This document shows, piece by piece, positions 1 through 9,737 of a stretch of DNA of 39,823 bases. This DNA is from Spirochaetota bacterium (lineage in GTDB: Bacteria; Spirochaetota; Spirochaetia; SZUA-6; Fen-1364). The stretch is from assembly GCA_026398635.1 (NCBI GenBank), contig JAPLSM010000067.1:1-39823 (forward strand). Reading direction: 5' to 3'. Every line of letters begins with the position of its first letter. Positions within the stretch are counted from its first letter, which is position 1. A model generated the notes under the pieces. It was given only the letters and a program-made list of their open reading frames with translations, searched no databases and had not been told where the DNA came from. The translations under genes and the position numbers were made by a program.

Positions 1-1
1 G

Positions 2-313
2 ATCGGCGTCAGCGACTACGCCCAGCACTCGCTGTCGGACGTGGTGTTCGTCGAGGCGCCCGGCCCGGGCGCGCCGCTCAGCCGGGAGAAGCCCTTCACC
101 GTCATCGAGAGCGTGAAGGCGGCCGAGGACGTCATCGCGCCTGTCACGGGCACGGTGACGGCGAAGAACGCACGGCTGGAGAAGGAACCCGAGCTGGTCA
201 ACAGGGATCCCTTCGGCGAAGGCTGGCTCGTGCGGGTGAAGCTCTCCGACGCGAAGGAGCTCGACGCGCTCATGGATGAGGCTGCCTACCGGAAGTTCGT
301 GGAGTCGCTGTGA
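2..313 (+). CDS. gcvH: Glycine cleavage system H protein, C-terminal part (5' end outside window)
   Basis: Frame 2 reads IGVSDYAQHSLSDVVFVEAPGPG..FTVIESVKAAEDVIAPVTGTV..NRDPFGEGWLVRV; ESVKA lipoyl-lysine motif; followed by gcvPA/gcvPB. Confidence 0.96.
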   Translation: MGVSDYAQHSLSDVVFVEAPGPGAPLSREKPFTVIESVKAAEDVIAPVTGTVTAKNARLEKEPELVNRDPFGEGWLVRVKLSDAKELDALMDEAAYRKFVESL

Positions 314-320
314 GACCGCG

Positions 321-1682
321 GTGAGCTACATCCCGAACACGGACGCCGACCGGGCGCTCATGCTCGCCTCGATCGGCCTCGGCGGCGTCGAGGAGCTCTT
401 CCACGACGTGCCCGAGCGCTGCCGCTTCCCCCGGCTCGAGCTGCCCGCACCCCTGTCGGAGCTCGAGCTGATGCGGGAGCTCTCGGCCCAGGCGGGGCGC
501 AACGCGGCCGGCCCCGGCGTCGCATGCTTCCTCGGTGCCGGCGCCTACCATCACTTCGTTCCCGCCGTGGTCGACGCCCTCGTCTCGCGCTCCGAGTTCG
601 CCACTGCCTACACGCCCTACCAGCCCGAGATCTCGCAAGGCACGCTGCAGGCGATCTTCGAGTACCAGACCATGATCGCGCGGCTCACCGGCATGGACGC
701 GGCCAACGCCTCGCACTACGACGGGGCCACCGCGGTGGCGGAAGGGGTACTCCTGGCGCTCAACGCGGGCCGGCGGGAACGGAAGACGGTCCTGCTCGCC
801 CCCGGCCTCCACCCCCAGTACCGGGAGGTGGTTCGCACCTACACGCAGGGCATGGGCCTCTCCTTCGAGGGGGAGGACCTCCTCGCGACGGACATCGGCG
901 CCGAGGCCGCCGGGCTCGCTGCTCGCTGCGGCCCGTCGACTGCCTGCGTCGTGCTCCAGAGTCCCGATTTCCTCGGCCGGGTCCTGCCGCCCGCCGGCAT
1001 GAGGGCGCTCGCCGACGCGGCCCACGCGGCGGGAGCGCTGCTCGTCGTCGCGGCCAATCCCGTCGCGCTGGGGCTGCTCGAGCCGCCCGGGAGTTCCGGC
1101 GCGGACGTGGTTGCGGGAGAAGGGCAGCCACTCGGCAGCCCGACCGGCTTCGGCGGCCCCTACCTGGGCTTCTTCGCGTTCAAGCGCGAGCACATCCGGC
1201 GATCGAGCGGCCGGATCGCCGGCGAGACCGCCGACCGGGAGGGACGGCGCGGTTACGTCTTCACCCTCAACACGCGCGAGCAGCACATCCGGCGCGAGAA
1301 GGCCACCTCGAACATCTGCTCCAACGAGTCGCTCGTGGCCCTCGCCGCAGCCGTCCATCTCGCCGCGCTTGGGCCCCGTGGCCTGCGCCGGGTCGCGGAG
1401 CTGTGCTGGCACAATGCGCACTACGCGGCCGCGCGGATCGCAGAGCTTCCCGGCTTCGCGGTCTGGTCGCGCGGCTTCTTCCACGAGTTCGCGGTGCACT
1501 GCCCCGTGCCGCCCGGCCGGATCAACGACCGACTTCGCGAGCGGGGCATCATCGGGGGCTACGATCTCGGAAGCGAGTACCCGGGGCTGAAGGGCCACCT
1601 CCTCCTCTGCTGCACGGAGGTCGCGACGCGCGACGACATCGACGGCCTGGTCGCGGCATTAAGGGAGGCGAGCCATGCCTGA
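321..1682 (+). CDS. gcvPA: Glycine dehydrogenase (decarboxylating) subunit 1
   Basis: GTG start at 321 gives VSYIPNTDADRALMLASIGLGGVEELFHDVP; YTPYQPEISQGTLQAIFEYQTMIARLTGMDAANASHYDGATA typical of GcvPA. Confidence 0.96.
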   Translation: MSYIPNTDADRALMLASIGLGGVEELFHDVPERCRFPRLELPAPLSELELMRELSAQAGRNAAGPGVACFLGAGAYHHFVPAVVDALVSRSEFATAYTPYQPEISQGTLQAIFEYQTMIARLTGMDAANASHYDGATAVAEGVLLALNAGRRERKTVLLAPGLHPQYREVVRTYTQGMGLSFEGEDLLATDIGAEAAGLAARCGPSTACVVLQSPDFLGRVLPPAGMRALADAAHAAGALLVVAANPVALGLLEPPGSSGADVVAGEGQPLGSPTGFGGPYLGFFAFKREHIRRSSGRIAGETADREGRRGYVFTLNTREQHIRREKATSNICSNESLVALAAAVHLAALGPRGLRRVAELCWHNAHYAAARIAELPGFAVWSRGFFHEFAVHCPVPPGRINDRLRERGIIGGYDLGSEYPGLKGHLLLCCTEVATRDDIDGLVAALREASHA

Positions 1683-3111
1683 ACCCCTCCTCTTCGAGGT
1701 GTCCCGCCCGGGCCGCGACGGGGTGACGGTTCCCGGCTGCACGGTGCCGGAAACGCCTATACCGGCAGAATGGCTGCGTTCCTCGCTCGACCTTCCCGAG
1801 GTGTCCGAGGTCGACGTGGTGCGGCACTACGTGCGCCTCTCGCACCTCAACTACTCGGTGGACTCGGGCTTCTACCCGCTCGGCTCCTGCACCATGAAGT
1901 ACAACCCCAAGGTGAACGAGGCCGCCGCGCGACTGACGGGCTTTACGGACCTCCATCCGCTCGTCGACGCGCGCGACGCGCAGGGCGCGCTCGCGCTGAT
2001 GCACGGCCTGCAGACCATGCTCGCCGAGATCGGCGGCTTCGCGGCGGTGTCGCTGCAGCCCGCCGCGGGCGCGCACGGCGAGCTCACCGGCATCCTCATC
2101 CTGCGCCGGCGCCTCGCGGACCTCGGCCAGGCGCACCGGACCCGGATCCTCGTGCCCGACTCGGCGCACGGCACCAACCCGGCCTCGACCGCCATGGCGG
2201 GGTTCGAGACGGTGGAGATCCCGTCGGATGCCAGGGGCAACGTGGATCTCGCGAGGCTGAAGGCGGCGCTCGACGAGCGGACCGCGGGCCTGATGCTGAC
2301 CAACCCTAACACGCTCGGCCTGTTCGAGGAGCACCTGGAGGAGGTGACGTCGCTCGTGCACGAGGCGGGCGGCCTGGTGTACGGGGACGGAGCGAACTTC
2401 AACGCCATCCTCGGCGTGTGCCGGCCCGGCGAGCTCGGCATCGACGTCATGCACTTCAACCTGCACAAGACCTTCTCCACCCCGCACGGCGGCGGCGGTC
2501 CCGGTTCGGGCGCGGTCGGCGTGGTGAAGGCGCTGGCCCCGTACCTGCCGGCTCCCGTCGTGGAGCATCGCCCGGGCGGGGATCCGGAGTACCGCTGGGC
2601 CGTCCCGGCGAAGACGATCGGCCGGGTCAAGAGCTTCCACGGCAACTTCGGCGTACTGGTACGCGCCTACGCGTACGTCCGCTCACTCGGTGCGGACGGC
2701 CTGCGCGCCGTGGCGGAGAACGCGGTGCTCAACGCCAACTACCTGCGAGCGCGCATCCGGGACGCGTACCCCGTGCCCCACGGCGAGCGGACCTGCATGC
2801 ACGAGTTCGTGGCCCAGGGGCGGATCGACGGCGCGCCCGACGTGCGTGCGCTCGACGTGGCGAAGCGGCTCATCGACAAGGGGTTCCACCCGCCGACGAA
2901 CTACTTCCCGCTCATCGTGCCCGAGGCGCTCATGATCGAGCCGACGGAGACCGAGAGCCGGGAGACGCTCGACCGGTTCGCGGACGCGCTGCTCGAGATC
3001 GCCCGGGAGGCGGTGACGGACCCCGCCCTCCTGCACGACGCGCCCCACGACGCGCCGGTGCGGCGGCTCGACGAGGTGAAGGCCGCGCGCGAGCTGAAGG
3101 TAACCGCGTAG
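1675..3111 (+). CDS. gcvPB: Glycine dehydrogenase (decarboxylating) subunit 2
   Basis: HYVRLSHLNYSVDSGFYPLGSCTMKYNPKVNE; PLP-lysine region DVMHFNLHKTFSTPHGGGGPGSG; overlaps gcvPA end. Confidence 0.96.
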   Translation: MPEPLLFEVSRPGRDGVTVPGCTVPETPIPAEWLRSSLDLPEVSEVDVVRHYVRLSHLNYSVDSGFYPLGSCTMKYNPKVNEAAARLTGFTDLHPLVDARDAQGALALMHGLQTMLAEIGGFAAVSLQPAAGAHGELTGILILRRRLADLGQAHRTRILVPDSAHGTNPASTAMAGFETVEIPSDARGNVDLARLKAALDERTAGLMLTNPNTLGLFEEHLEEVTSLVHEAGGLVYGDGANFNAILGVCRPGELGIDVMHFNLHKTFSTPHGGGGPGSGAVGVVKALAPYLPAPVVEHRPGGDPEYRWAVPAKTIGRVKSFHGNFGVLVRAYAYVRSLGADGLRAVAENAVLNANYLRARIRDAYPVPHGERTCMHEFVAQGRIDGAPDVRALDVAKRLIDKGFHPPTNYFPLIVPEALMIEPTETESRETLDRFADALLEIAREAVTDPALLHDAPHDAPVRRLDEVKAARELKVTA

Positions 3112-3114
3112 CCT

Positions 3115-4008
3115 GTGATCACCCGCCTTTCGAACCCCTACGCGGGCTGCGGCACGGGCTCCGGTGCCTGGGTGCGCGGCAGCATTCACGGTCACTCGAG
3201 CGAGCACAGCGGTTGCTCCTCGGTGCCGCTCGCGGATGGCGTCGAGCGCTACCGGGCGGCCGGCGCGGGCTTCATGGCCGTCACCGACCACGACCACGTC
3301 TCGGATCTCTCCGCGGCCCGTGCCCGTCATCCGGACATGGTGTTCCTCGAGGGCTTCGAGCACTCGAGCGCAGAGAACGTGCTGTTCGTGGGCGAGCGCG
3401 TGCCGCCCCTGCACCGGCTGCCCATGGCGCAGGCGCTGGCCGCGGCCGACGGGCTCCTGACCGTGGTCTGCCACCCCCGGCCCCGTGCGCACGACGACTA
3501 CTGGACCGTCGAGAAGATCCTCGCGCTCTCGCCCCGGCCCGCGGGCATCGAGGTGTACAACGGGCACTACAGCGGGCGTCACGTGCTCTGGAAGCACACC
3601 AACCCCCTCTACACGGACACCTGGGACGCGCTGCTGTCCCGCGGCGCCCGGCTGTGGGGGTACGCGAACGACGACTTCCACGACCCGCCGGATTTCGGCC
3701 GGGCGTGGAACATGGCCTGGGTCGACTCCCTGACCCCGGCGGGCGTCCTGCGCGCGCTCGCGTCGGGCCGGTGCTACGGCACCACGGGCCTCCTCGCCGA
3801 ATCGATCGACGTGGACCGTTCGCGCGTGAACGTGCGGCTGGCCGGTCCCGCCGAAGGACGGTTCATCGGTCCGGAGGGACGAGTGCTCTCGAACACCGCG
3901 GGGAGGGACTTCGCCTGGCGGCATGATGGCGAGGCGTACCTGCGGTTCGAGGCGCAGGGAGACGCCGGGATGCTCTGGCTCCAGCCGTTTTTCCCGGCGG
4001 CGACTTGA
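3115..4008 (+). CDS. PHP-domain metal-dependent phosphoesterase-like protein
   Basis: GTG start; IHGHSSEHSGCSS and FMAVTDHDHVSDL PHP motifs, further His-rich motifs (CHPRPRAHDDYW). Confidence 0.82.
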   Translation: MITRLSNPYAGCGTGSGAWVRGSIHGHSSEHSGCSSVPLADGVERYRAAGAGFMAVTDHDHVSDLSAARARHPDMVFLEGFEHSSAENVLFVGERVPPLHRLPMAQALAAADGLLTVVCHPRPRAHDDYWTVEKILALSPRPAGIEVYNGHYSGRHVLWKHTNPLYTDTWDALLSRGARLWGYANDDFHDPPDFGRAWNMAWVDSLTPAGVLRALASGRCYGTTGLLAESIDVDRSRVNVRLAGPAEGRFIGPEGRVLSNTAGRDFAWRHDGEAYLRFEAQGDAGMLWLQPFFPAAT

Positions 4009-4112
4009 CACGAATGGCGAAAAAAAACATCGTTTCGTGCGAATGGCACGGTCATGGCCTGCGGCGCCGCCGGGGGCGACCACCGTGCCTGCTCGAAAGG
4101 AGTGCAGATACG

Positions 4113-4712
4113 ATGCGTTTCCTGAAGGTCCTCATCCCGCTGCTCGTTTTCGCAGCGCTCGCCGCATGCTCGAAGCCGCCCCAGGCCGAGGTCGAAGCCG
4201 CCCAGGCCGCCCTCAACGCCGCGGTCCAGAGCCCCGACGTCGCCGCGTACGCGTCGGATGAGCTGCAGGCGGCCCAGGACCGACTGGCACAGCTGCAGGC
4301 CGAGCTGGACGCGCAGGCGGCCAAGGGCACGCTGTCCCGCAAGTACGACGCGGCCAGGAACATGGCCCTCGAGGCGCAGGCCGCAGCCGAGAGTCTCGCC
4401 ACCCAGGCTGCCTCCGCGAAGGAGCAGACCAAGGCCGAGGCCATGACCCTGTTGAACGACCTGAGGATCACGGTGCCCGAGGCAGAGCAGGGGCTAGCCC
4501 AGGCCCGGCGCGTGCGGGGCGTCAACCTTGACTTCAGGTCACTCGCGGCGTCGCTCGCCCAGGCGAAGACCGAAGTCGCGGCCGCCGAGGACGCCTACAA
4601 CAACGGCGACTTCGTCACCGCCCGGGCAACTGCCGCAGCCGTGAAGGGTTCCCTGACCCAAGGCCAGCAGGTCGTTGCAGACGCCATCGCTGCCGCCAAG
4701 GTCAGCAAGTAA
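4113..4712 (+). CDS. Predicted lipoprotein, Ala-rich helical (DUF4398-like)
   Basis: ATG at 4113; signal peptide with lipobox LAAC; coiled-coil-like repeats AAQAALNAAVQSPDVAAYASDELQAAQDRLAQLQAEL. Confidence 0.75.
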   Translation: MRFLKVLIPLLVFAALAACSKPPQAEVEAAQAALNAAVQSPDVAAYASDELQAAQDRLAQLQAELDAQAAKGTLSRKYDAARNMALEAQAAAESLATQAASAKEQTKAEAMTLLNDLRITVPEAEQGLAQARRVRGVNLDFRSLAASLAQAKTEVAAAEDAYNNGDFVTARATAAAVKGSLTQGQQVVADAIAAAKVSK

Positions 4713-4740
4713 CCGACCGCCGGGCACGAGCCTGACAGGA

Positions 4741-4764
4741 AGGCCCCCGGGAGGGGGCCTTTTT
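4741..4764 (+). terminator. Rho-independent terminator
   Basis: AGGCCCCC-GGGA-GGGGGCCT stem-loop followed by a T run, 29 nt after the lipoprotein stop. Confidence 0.88.
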
Positions 4765-4922
4765 CATGGTGCGCCCGGCCGGGAGGCATCCGATGGCTTC
4801 CACGGGCATCCGGTTCGCTGACTTCCAGGGCGTGTCGATGCGCTGCATCCCCATGGCCATGCACACGGCGGAGAGCCCCGTGGGATGCCTCGCCGCAAAG
4901 CACGCCGCCGCAGAGGCTGCTG

Positions 4923-5030
4923 GCAATGGTGATCGCCTGCCCGCTGGGGCAGTGAGATCGGCTGGAGCGCTGCGTCGAGCATGGGAGGCTGCACCCCGAC
5001 AACAACCAGGCCGAGAGGGGACTCGTCATT
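4923..5030 (+). pseudogene. IS66-family transposase C-terminal remnant
   Basis: One frame reads ..ACPLGQ(stop)DRLERCVEHGRLHPDNNQAERGLVI, matching the IS66 'GQW..L....DGRLPIDNNxAERAIR' region; a TGA replaces the expected Trp codon. Confidence 0.75.
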
Positions 5031-6447
5031 GACCCCCAGCGTCACCGGGGCGACAGGGCACCCGAGGCGGCTCTCCCAAAAAGAGGCCAACAAGATCGTC
5101 TGGATACTCGCTGGACCGACTCTTGTGGAGATGTTCCTGGTATCGCTCACGGGCATGGCCGACCTGATACAGTGCGGCCGGTTGGGTCCTGCGGCAATCA
5201 CCGGAATAGGCCTGACCAACCAACCCATGATGCTCCTCCAATCGGTCTTCCAGGCGGTCAACGTGGGGACGACAGCCCTCATAGCCAGGTTCATCGGGAT
5301 GGGGAGGCCTGAAAAGGCCTCGGAAACCCTCAAGCAGACATTCTACGTCACGGTTCTCCTGGGTGTGGTGGTATCCCTCTTCGCCGGAGTGTTCGCGTCG
5401 CAGATCCTCATCTTCATGGGGGCCGATTCCGAAGTCGTACAGGTCGGCACCCCCTACATCCGAACGGTCGGCTACGGCTTCGTCTTCAGTGCCATCGCAA
5501 TGGCCCTCGCTGCCGCGCTCCGCGGCGCCGGGGACACCAGGACTCCGATGACGGTCAACCTGGCGGCGAACGCGGTCAACATCGTTTTCAATGCCATCCT
5601 CATCTGGGGCCTGTTCGGGTTCCCGCGTTGGGGCGTATTCGGCGCAGCGGTCGCGACGACGTTCTCCAGGTTCGTTGCTGCTGTGTGGTTCATAGTGCTC
5701 GCGGTCAAAGGCGAGCGGAGCATCAAGCTCGATCTCAGGGAACGCTACCGGCCGAATAAGGAGATACTCGGCAGGATCTACCATATAGGTCTGCCCGCAG
5801 CCATCGAGCAACTTGTCATGCGGGGCGGACAGGTGATGTTCGCCAAGATCGTGTCGTCCCTGGGCACGGTGACCTTCGCGGCTCACCAGGTCGCCCTGAG
5901 CATCCTCAGCCTGAGTTTCCAGCCTGGCCAGGCTTTCGCCATTGCGGCCACCACCCTGGTCGGGCAATACCTTGGCGCGGAGCGCCCTGATGACGCTGAG
6001 CGTTGCGCGAAAACCTCCCTGAACATGGGGCTTGGCGTCGGTCTCTTCATGGGAGTCATCTTCGTCCTGGCCGGCAAGTACATCTCGCTTCTGTACACCA
6101 ATGAACTGAGCGTGGTACTGGCTTCAGCTCTTGCGCTGAAGATATACGCGGTCGCGCAGCCCTTCCAATCAACCCAGTTCGTGCTTTCCGGCGGTTTGCG
6201 CGGCGCGGGAGATACGACCTATCCTCTCTACTCCACCGCCATCGGCGTCTGGGTAGTCCGGGTCGTGATCGGCTATATCTTCGTGAGGATCTTCCGCTGG
6301 GGGCTCGCCGGGGCCTGGGCGGCAATGGGTCTCGACCAGGTCGCCCGCGGTGCTCTCATTTGGCTGCGGTTCAGGAGCGGCAAGTGGAAGTACATCAAGG
6401 TCTGGAAAGACCGCGAGCGGCCGGCGGATGTGGAGGTCGTGGAGTAG
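5029..6447 (+). CDS. MATE family efflux transporter
   Basis: Polytopic protein; WILAGPTLVEMFLVSLTGMADLIQCGRLGPAAITGIGLTNQP..GTTALIARFIGMGRPEKA; ORF open from 4981, TTG at 5029 preceded by GAGAGGGGA. Confidence 0.9.
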   Translation: MTPSVTGATGHPRRLSQKEANKIVWILAGPTLVEMFLVSLTGMADLIQCGRLGPAAITGIGLTNQPMMLLQSVFQAVNVGTTALIARFIGMGRPEKASETLKQTFYVTVLLGVVVSLFAGVFASQILIFMGADSEVVQVGTPYIRTVGYGFVFSAIAMALAAALRGAGDTRTPMTVNLAANAVNIVFNAILIWGLFGFPRWGVFGAAVATTFSRFVAAVWFIVLAVKGERSIKLDLRERYRPNKEILGRIYHIGLPAAIEQLVMRGGQVMFAKIVSSLGTVTFAAHQVALSILSLSFQPGQAFAIAATTLVGQYLGAERPDDAERCAKTSLNMGLGVGLFMGVIFVLAGKYISLLYTNELSVVLASALALKIYAVAQPFQSTQFVLSGGLRGAGDTTYPLYSTAIGVWVVRVVIGYIFVRIFRWGLAGAWAAMGLDQVARGALIWLRFRSGKWKYIKVWKDRERPADVEVVE

Positions 6448-6626
6448 GCGCCCCTGCGCTGGCCGAGGCATGGCATCCTGGCCACCGGGCTCCATGGCCC
6501 CGGCGTCGCGAACATCACTCGGAGGCGACCTCGTGAGGGGCGGTACGCCGAGCGCTGGGGCAGGTCCATGTCCACGAGCCCGGCGCACCCGTGGTCGCAG
6601 CCGAGGCGGCGCGGGGCGCGGTCTGC

Positions 6627-6654
6627 TTGCTTTTTGCCCCCGCGGGGATAGAAT
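6627..6654 (+). promoter_or_regulatory. Candidate sigma70-type promoter
   Basis: TTGCTT-N16-TAGAAT, 30 nt upstream of the ATG at 6684. Confidence 0.5.
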
Positions 6655-6683
6655 CGGAAAACCTTGACGGAAGGGGATGAGCC

Positions 6684-8024
6684 ATGAACGAGACGTACCG
6701 CGCCGATGTTATCGTCGTCGGAGCGGGGACTGCGGGAAGCTACTTCGCCTGGCAGATGGGGAAGGCGGGGTTCAAGGTCCTTGTCCTGGAAGCGGCCGAC
6801 CCAACCAAGCTGGGAAGCCACATCGAAATCTTTCATATGGATAAAATCAGGTTCGACGAGTTCCACATCCCGCATCCAACGGGGGAGGAGCTGCTCCACA
6901 CCGAGGACGTGGGATACACGTGGTCGCCGGACCTGAAGATCGGCCAGCCCGTCGACTACACCTTCTACGTCATGCACCTGCCCTCCTTCATCCGCCGCCT
7001 GCAGGGCTACGCCGCGCAGGCCGGGGCGACGATCCTCGGCGGGACGCGGATGGATGAGCTGCTGCGCCAAGACGGGCGCCTCGTCGGCGTGACCGGCACG
7101 CGGGGCGATGCGAGCTTCGAAGCGAGGGCCCGGATCGTCGTCGATGCCTCGGGCCTCGATGCTGCGGTCCGCACCCGTATGAGCGACGACTCCGGCGTGG
7201 AAAACTGGAAGGTTCCCCCCGAGAAATGCCTCTACGTCTGCCTCGAGCTGCGCGATGACATCCCCCCGGGATTCCCCCGGGGGAGCAACTCCTACCTTTT
7301 CCACAAGGCGTTCTGGAACCGCAGCTGGGGCGAGGGAGCGATCCTCGGTATCGGTCAGCCAAACAGCTTCGACTGCGCGTGGAAGAAGCACAAGGAGTGG
7401 CGCGAGGAGTATTTCGGGAACCCCGGCAGGGTGCTGCGCACCCGTCAGGGGACCATTCCCTATCACCGGCCCCCGTTCTCTCTCGTGACTGACGGCTTCA
7501 TGGCCATCGGGGATGCGGCCTGCCAGAACAAACCCTTCTCCGGCGAGGGCGTCACTTCGGGTTTCACGGGGGCACTGATCGCCGCCGAGGTCGCCGCCGA
7601 GGCGTTGCGGAAGGGAGACGCGAGCAGGGCAGAGCTTTGGCCGTACAACACGCGCTACTTCCACGGCCAGGGTGCGAAGTTCGCCTCGGGGCTTGCGCAG
7701 CTTCCGGCCGTGGCGGAGCTCGGCAGGGCAGACGTGGACTTCCTCTTCCGTCGCAACATCATCTTTTCCAGCGCCGACTTCGAGGAGCTCAATCGGAACT
7801 ACGAGATCAGCATGGGCTTCGCAAAACTCGCCGGGATCGGCCTGACCCTCCTCGCGGGAGTCGTCACCGGAAAGTTCGGCGGTAAAGCGCTGAAAAAATT
7901 CCTGTCCGCCTCGCTCCGCGCGGGGAAGATCAAGACTCATTACCTCGCGTTTCCCGAGTCACCGGAGGATTTCACCGAGTGGGCCCGCGAGGCTGCGCGC
8001 CTGTGGGGGGAGTGGTCGTCCTGA
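6684..8024 (+). CDS. FAD-dependent oxidoreductase, geranylgeranyl reductase-like family
   Basis: N-terminal ADVIVVGAGTAGSYFAWQMGKAGFKVLVLEAA; GDAACQNKPFSGEGVTSGFTGALIAAE FAD motif. Confidence 0.85.
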   Translation: MNETYRADVIVVGAGTAGSYFAWQMGKAGFKVLVLEAADPTKLGSHIEIFHMDKIRFDEFHIPHPTGEELLHTEDVGYTWSPDLKIGQPVDYTFYVMHLPSFIRRLQGYAAQAGATILGGTRMDELLRQDGRLVGVTGTRGDASFEARARIVVDASGLDAAVRTRMSDDSGVENWKVPPEKCLYVCLELRDDIPPGFPRGSNSYLFHKAFWNRSWGEGAILGIGQPNSFDCAWKKHKEWREEYFGNPGRVLRTRQGTIPYHRPPFSLVTDGFMAIGDAACQNKPFSGEGVTSGFTGALIAAEVAAEALRKGDASRAELWPYNTRYFHGQGAKFASGLAQLPAVAELGRADVDFLFRRNIIFSSADFEELNRNYEISMGFAKLAGIGLTLLAGVVTGKFGGKALKKFLSASLRAGKIKTHYLAFPESPEDFTEWAREAARLWGEWSS

Positions 8025-9736
8025 TGGCCGGGGCACGGATACCCGTCTTCCTCCTCGACGTATCCGGCCTCGACTACGAAGATCGCCTGACCGCCAGCTC
8101 CCTGCAGGGACTTGCGAACCGTGACGGGCCCCGGCTGTTCCTGGACCACGGCAGCTACGACGACCCCGGGTCGCGCCGCACCAACTCCGTGCAGATGACG
8201 GAGGAGAACTGGCGCGTGAAGTACCGGCAGTTCCTCTCGCGTAACGACTTGGACAACCTGGACGAGTACCAGAAGTCGCACCCCATGGCGGTGACGGTGC
8301 TGAGGGACCTCCTGTCGGCGATCCGGGCGTTCCCGGGCCGGGCGAAGGGGATCGTGATCTACGATCCGGCACTCGTCGAGAGCGTGAACCTCGCACTCAT
8401 GCTCGCCGGTCTTTCGGACCTGCTCGTGTCCCATCCCGACCGGGCATCGGGAGTTCGCGAGGCGACGGGTCTTCCCGTCGTGGAGGACCTTCGGGGCAGG
8501 TTTCAGAGCAGGGTCGACCTGTCCCGATGGGCGTTCACACAGCTCTTCCACGAATGCAGGCCGGGACAGGTGGCGTGCGTGGAGCCGGAGTGGAGGAGGA
8601 GCGAGTTCGCCGACTACATCGTGCAGAACCGGCTCTTCACGTACAGCCTGGCGTCGTTCTCCAAGGGCGGTCTGCGCACCCTGGGGCAGAAGCTGCTGCT
8701 CCTCCTGATTGCCGGGCCTTTCGGCGTGCGGAATTTCCTGTTTTCCTTGCGACTGGACACGCTCGTCCGCCGACTGGCGGTGAAGCTCCTGGGCAGCGGC
8801 GCTCCCGAGGTGAGGCTGGCGATCCGCATCCAGCGTGCGGTCGCCGCCGATCCCTATCCCACGATCTTCGGCTGGCACACGCAGCGGGACGATGAGTTCG
8901 CGTTCATGATGCTGCTCTCGGCGAACGGCCTGCGGCTGGTGCCCAGCTTCCTGGCCGGGAACTACTCGTTCCACTCCAGGCTGCCGAAGGTCGTGCCGTT
9001 CCGCCAGCGGTACGTCGAGCCCGGAAGCGTGAAGCTGGAACAGGACAAGGTATACCTCACCTTCGTCCTCTCCGACGGTGACCAGCTCGCGTTGATGAAC
9101 ACTGCCGAGGTGGGGAACTGGCGCCGGCCGGAGCGCGGCAGCGTGCCGTTCAACTACGAGGTGCAGCCCCTCCTGGTCGAGCTGGCGCCCGCGCTCCTCG
9201 GGTCCCTGTACCGCACGCTGACGCCGAACGACCTGCTCGTGGCCGGGCCTTCGGGCGCGGGATACGTCATCCCCCCGCTCGTGCCGCGCTTCCCGGCCTA
9301 CCTGCGTCACACCGCCGCGACCTGCGATGCCGCGGACATACGGGTGATCACCCAGTACAACGCGGATCCCGCCAGGAGGGTCGTGCGCGAGCTCGGGCGG
9401 GCCGGCGGGAATCTCCTGGGTTTTCTCGCCGGCTACTTCCATCTCGGCAGGACGCCCCGGTACCTTGCGGCCGGCCGCCCCTTCGTGGCCTGCGCATGGC
9501 CGCACCTGGATCAGATCGCCCTCGACACCGACAAGGTGCTGGAGGGGATACGCGCGCTGGTCGACGCGCCGGGCCCGTACCCGCGCTTCCTCGCCTGCCA
9601 CCTCTTCGCGTACTGCACCACGGTGTCCGACGTGAGCGCGTTCGTGCGCTCGCTCGATCCCGATCGGGTCCGCGTCGTTCGGGCCGACGAGTTTCTGATC
9701 GCTGCGAAGATACACCTCGAAGGAAAGGAGCGCTGA
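8024..9736 (+). CDS. GxGYxYP-family protein (putative glycoside hydrolase)
   Basis: Starts in a TGATG overlap with the previous stop; LTASSLQGLANRDGPRLFLD N-terminal motif, FVLSDGDQLALMNT, GPSGAGYVIPPL. Confidence 0.75.
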   Translation: MAGARIPVFLLDVSGLDYEDRLTASSLQGLANRDGPRLFLDHGSYDDPGSRRTNSVQMTEENWRVKYRQFLSRNDLDNLDEYQKSHPMAVTVLRDLLSAIRAFPGRAKGIVIYDPALVESVNLALMLAGLSDLLVSHPDRASGVREATGLPVVEDLRGRFQSRVDLSRWAFTQLFHECRPGQVACVEPEWRRSEFADYIVQNRLFTYSLASFSKGGLRTLGQKLLLLLIAGPFGVRNFLFSLRLDTLVRRLAVKLLGSGAPEVRLAIRIQRAVAADPYPTIFGWHTQRDDEFAFMMLLSANGLRLVPSFLAGNYSFHSRLPKVVPFRQRYVEPGSVKLEQDKVYLTFVLSDGDQLALMNTAEVGNWRRPERGSVPFNYEVQPLLVELAPALLGSLYRTLTPNDLLVAGPSGAGYVIPPLVPRFPAYLRHTAATCDAADIRVITQYNADPARRVVRELGRAGGNLLGFLAGYFHLGRTPRYLAAGRPFVACAWPHLDQIALDTDKVLEGIRALVDAPGPYPRFLACHLFAYCTTVSDVSAFVRSLDPDRVRVVRADEFLIAAKIHLEGKER

Positions 9737-9737
9737 C

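Noticed and set aside
270-1598. 442-aa minus-strand ORF
   Set aside because: Antisense to gcvPA; low-complexity R/G/A/E composition typical of shadow ORFs in high-GC genes.
4005-4033. Perfect -35 box TTGACA at the PHP gene stop
   Set aside because: No acceptable -10 at 16-18 nt (CATCGT); evidence too weak to list as a promoter.
7258-7286. GC-rich inverted repeat CCCCCCGGGATTCCCCCGGGGG
   Set aside because: Inside the FAD-oxidoreductase CDS (PPGFPRG codons); no U tract; explained by coding sequence.
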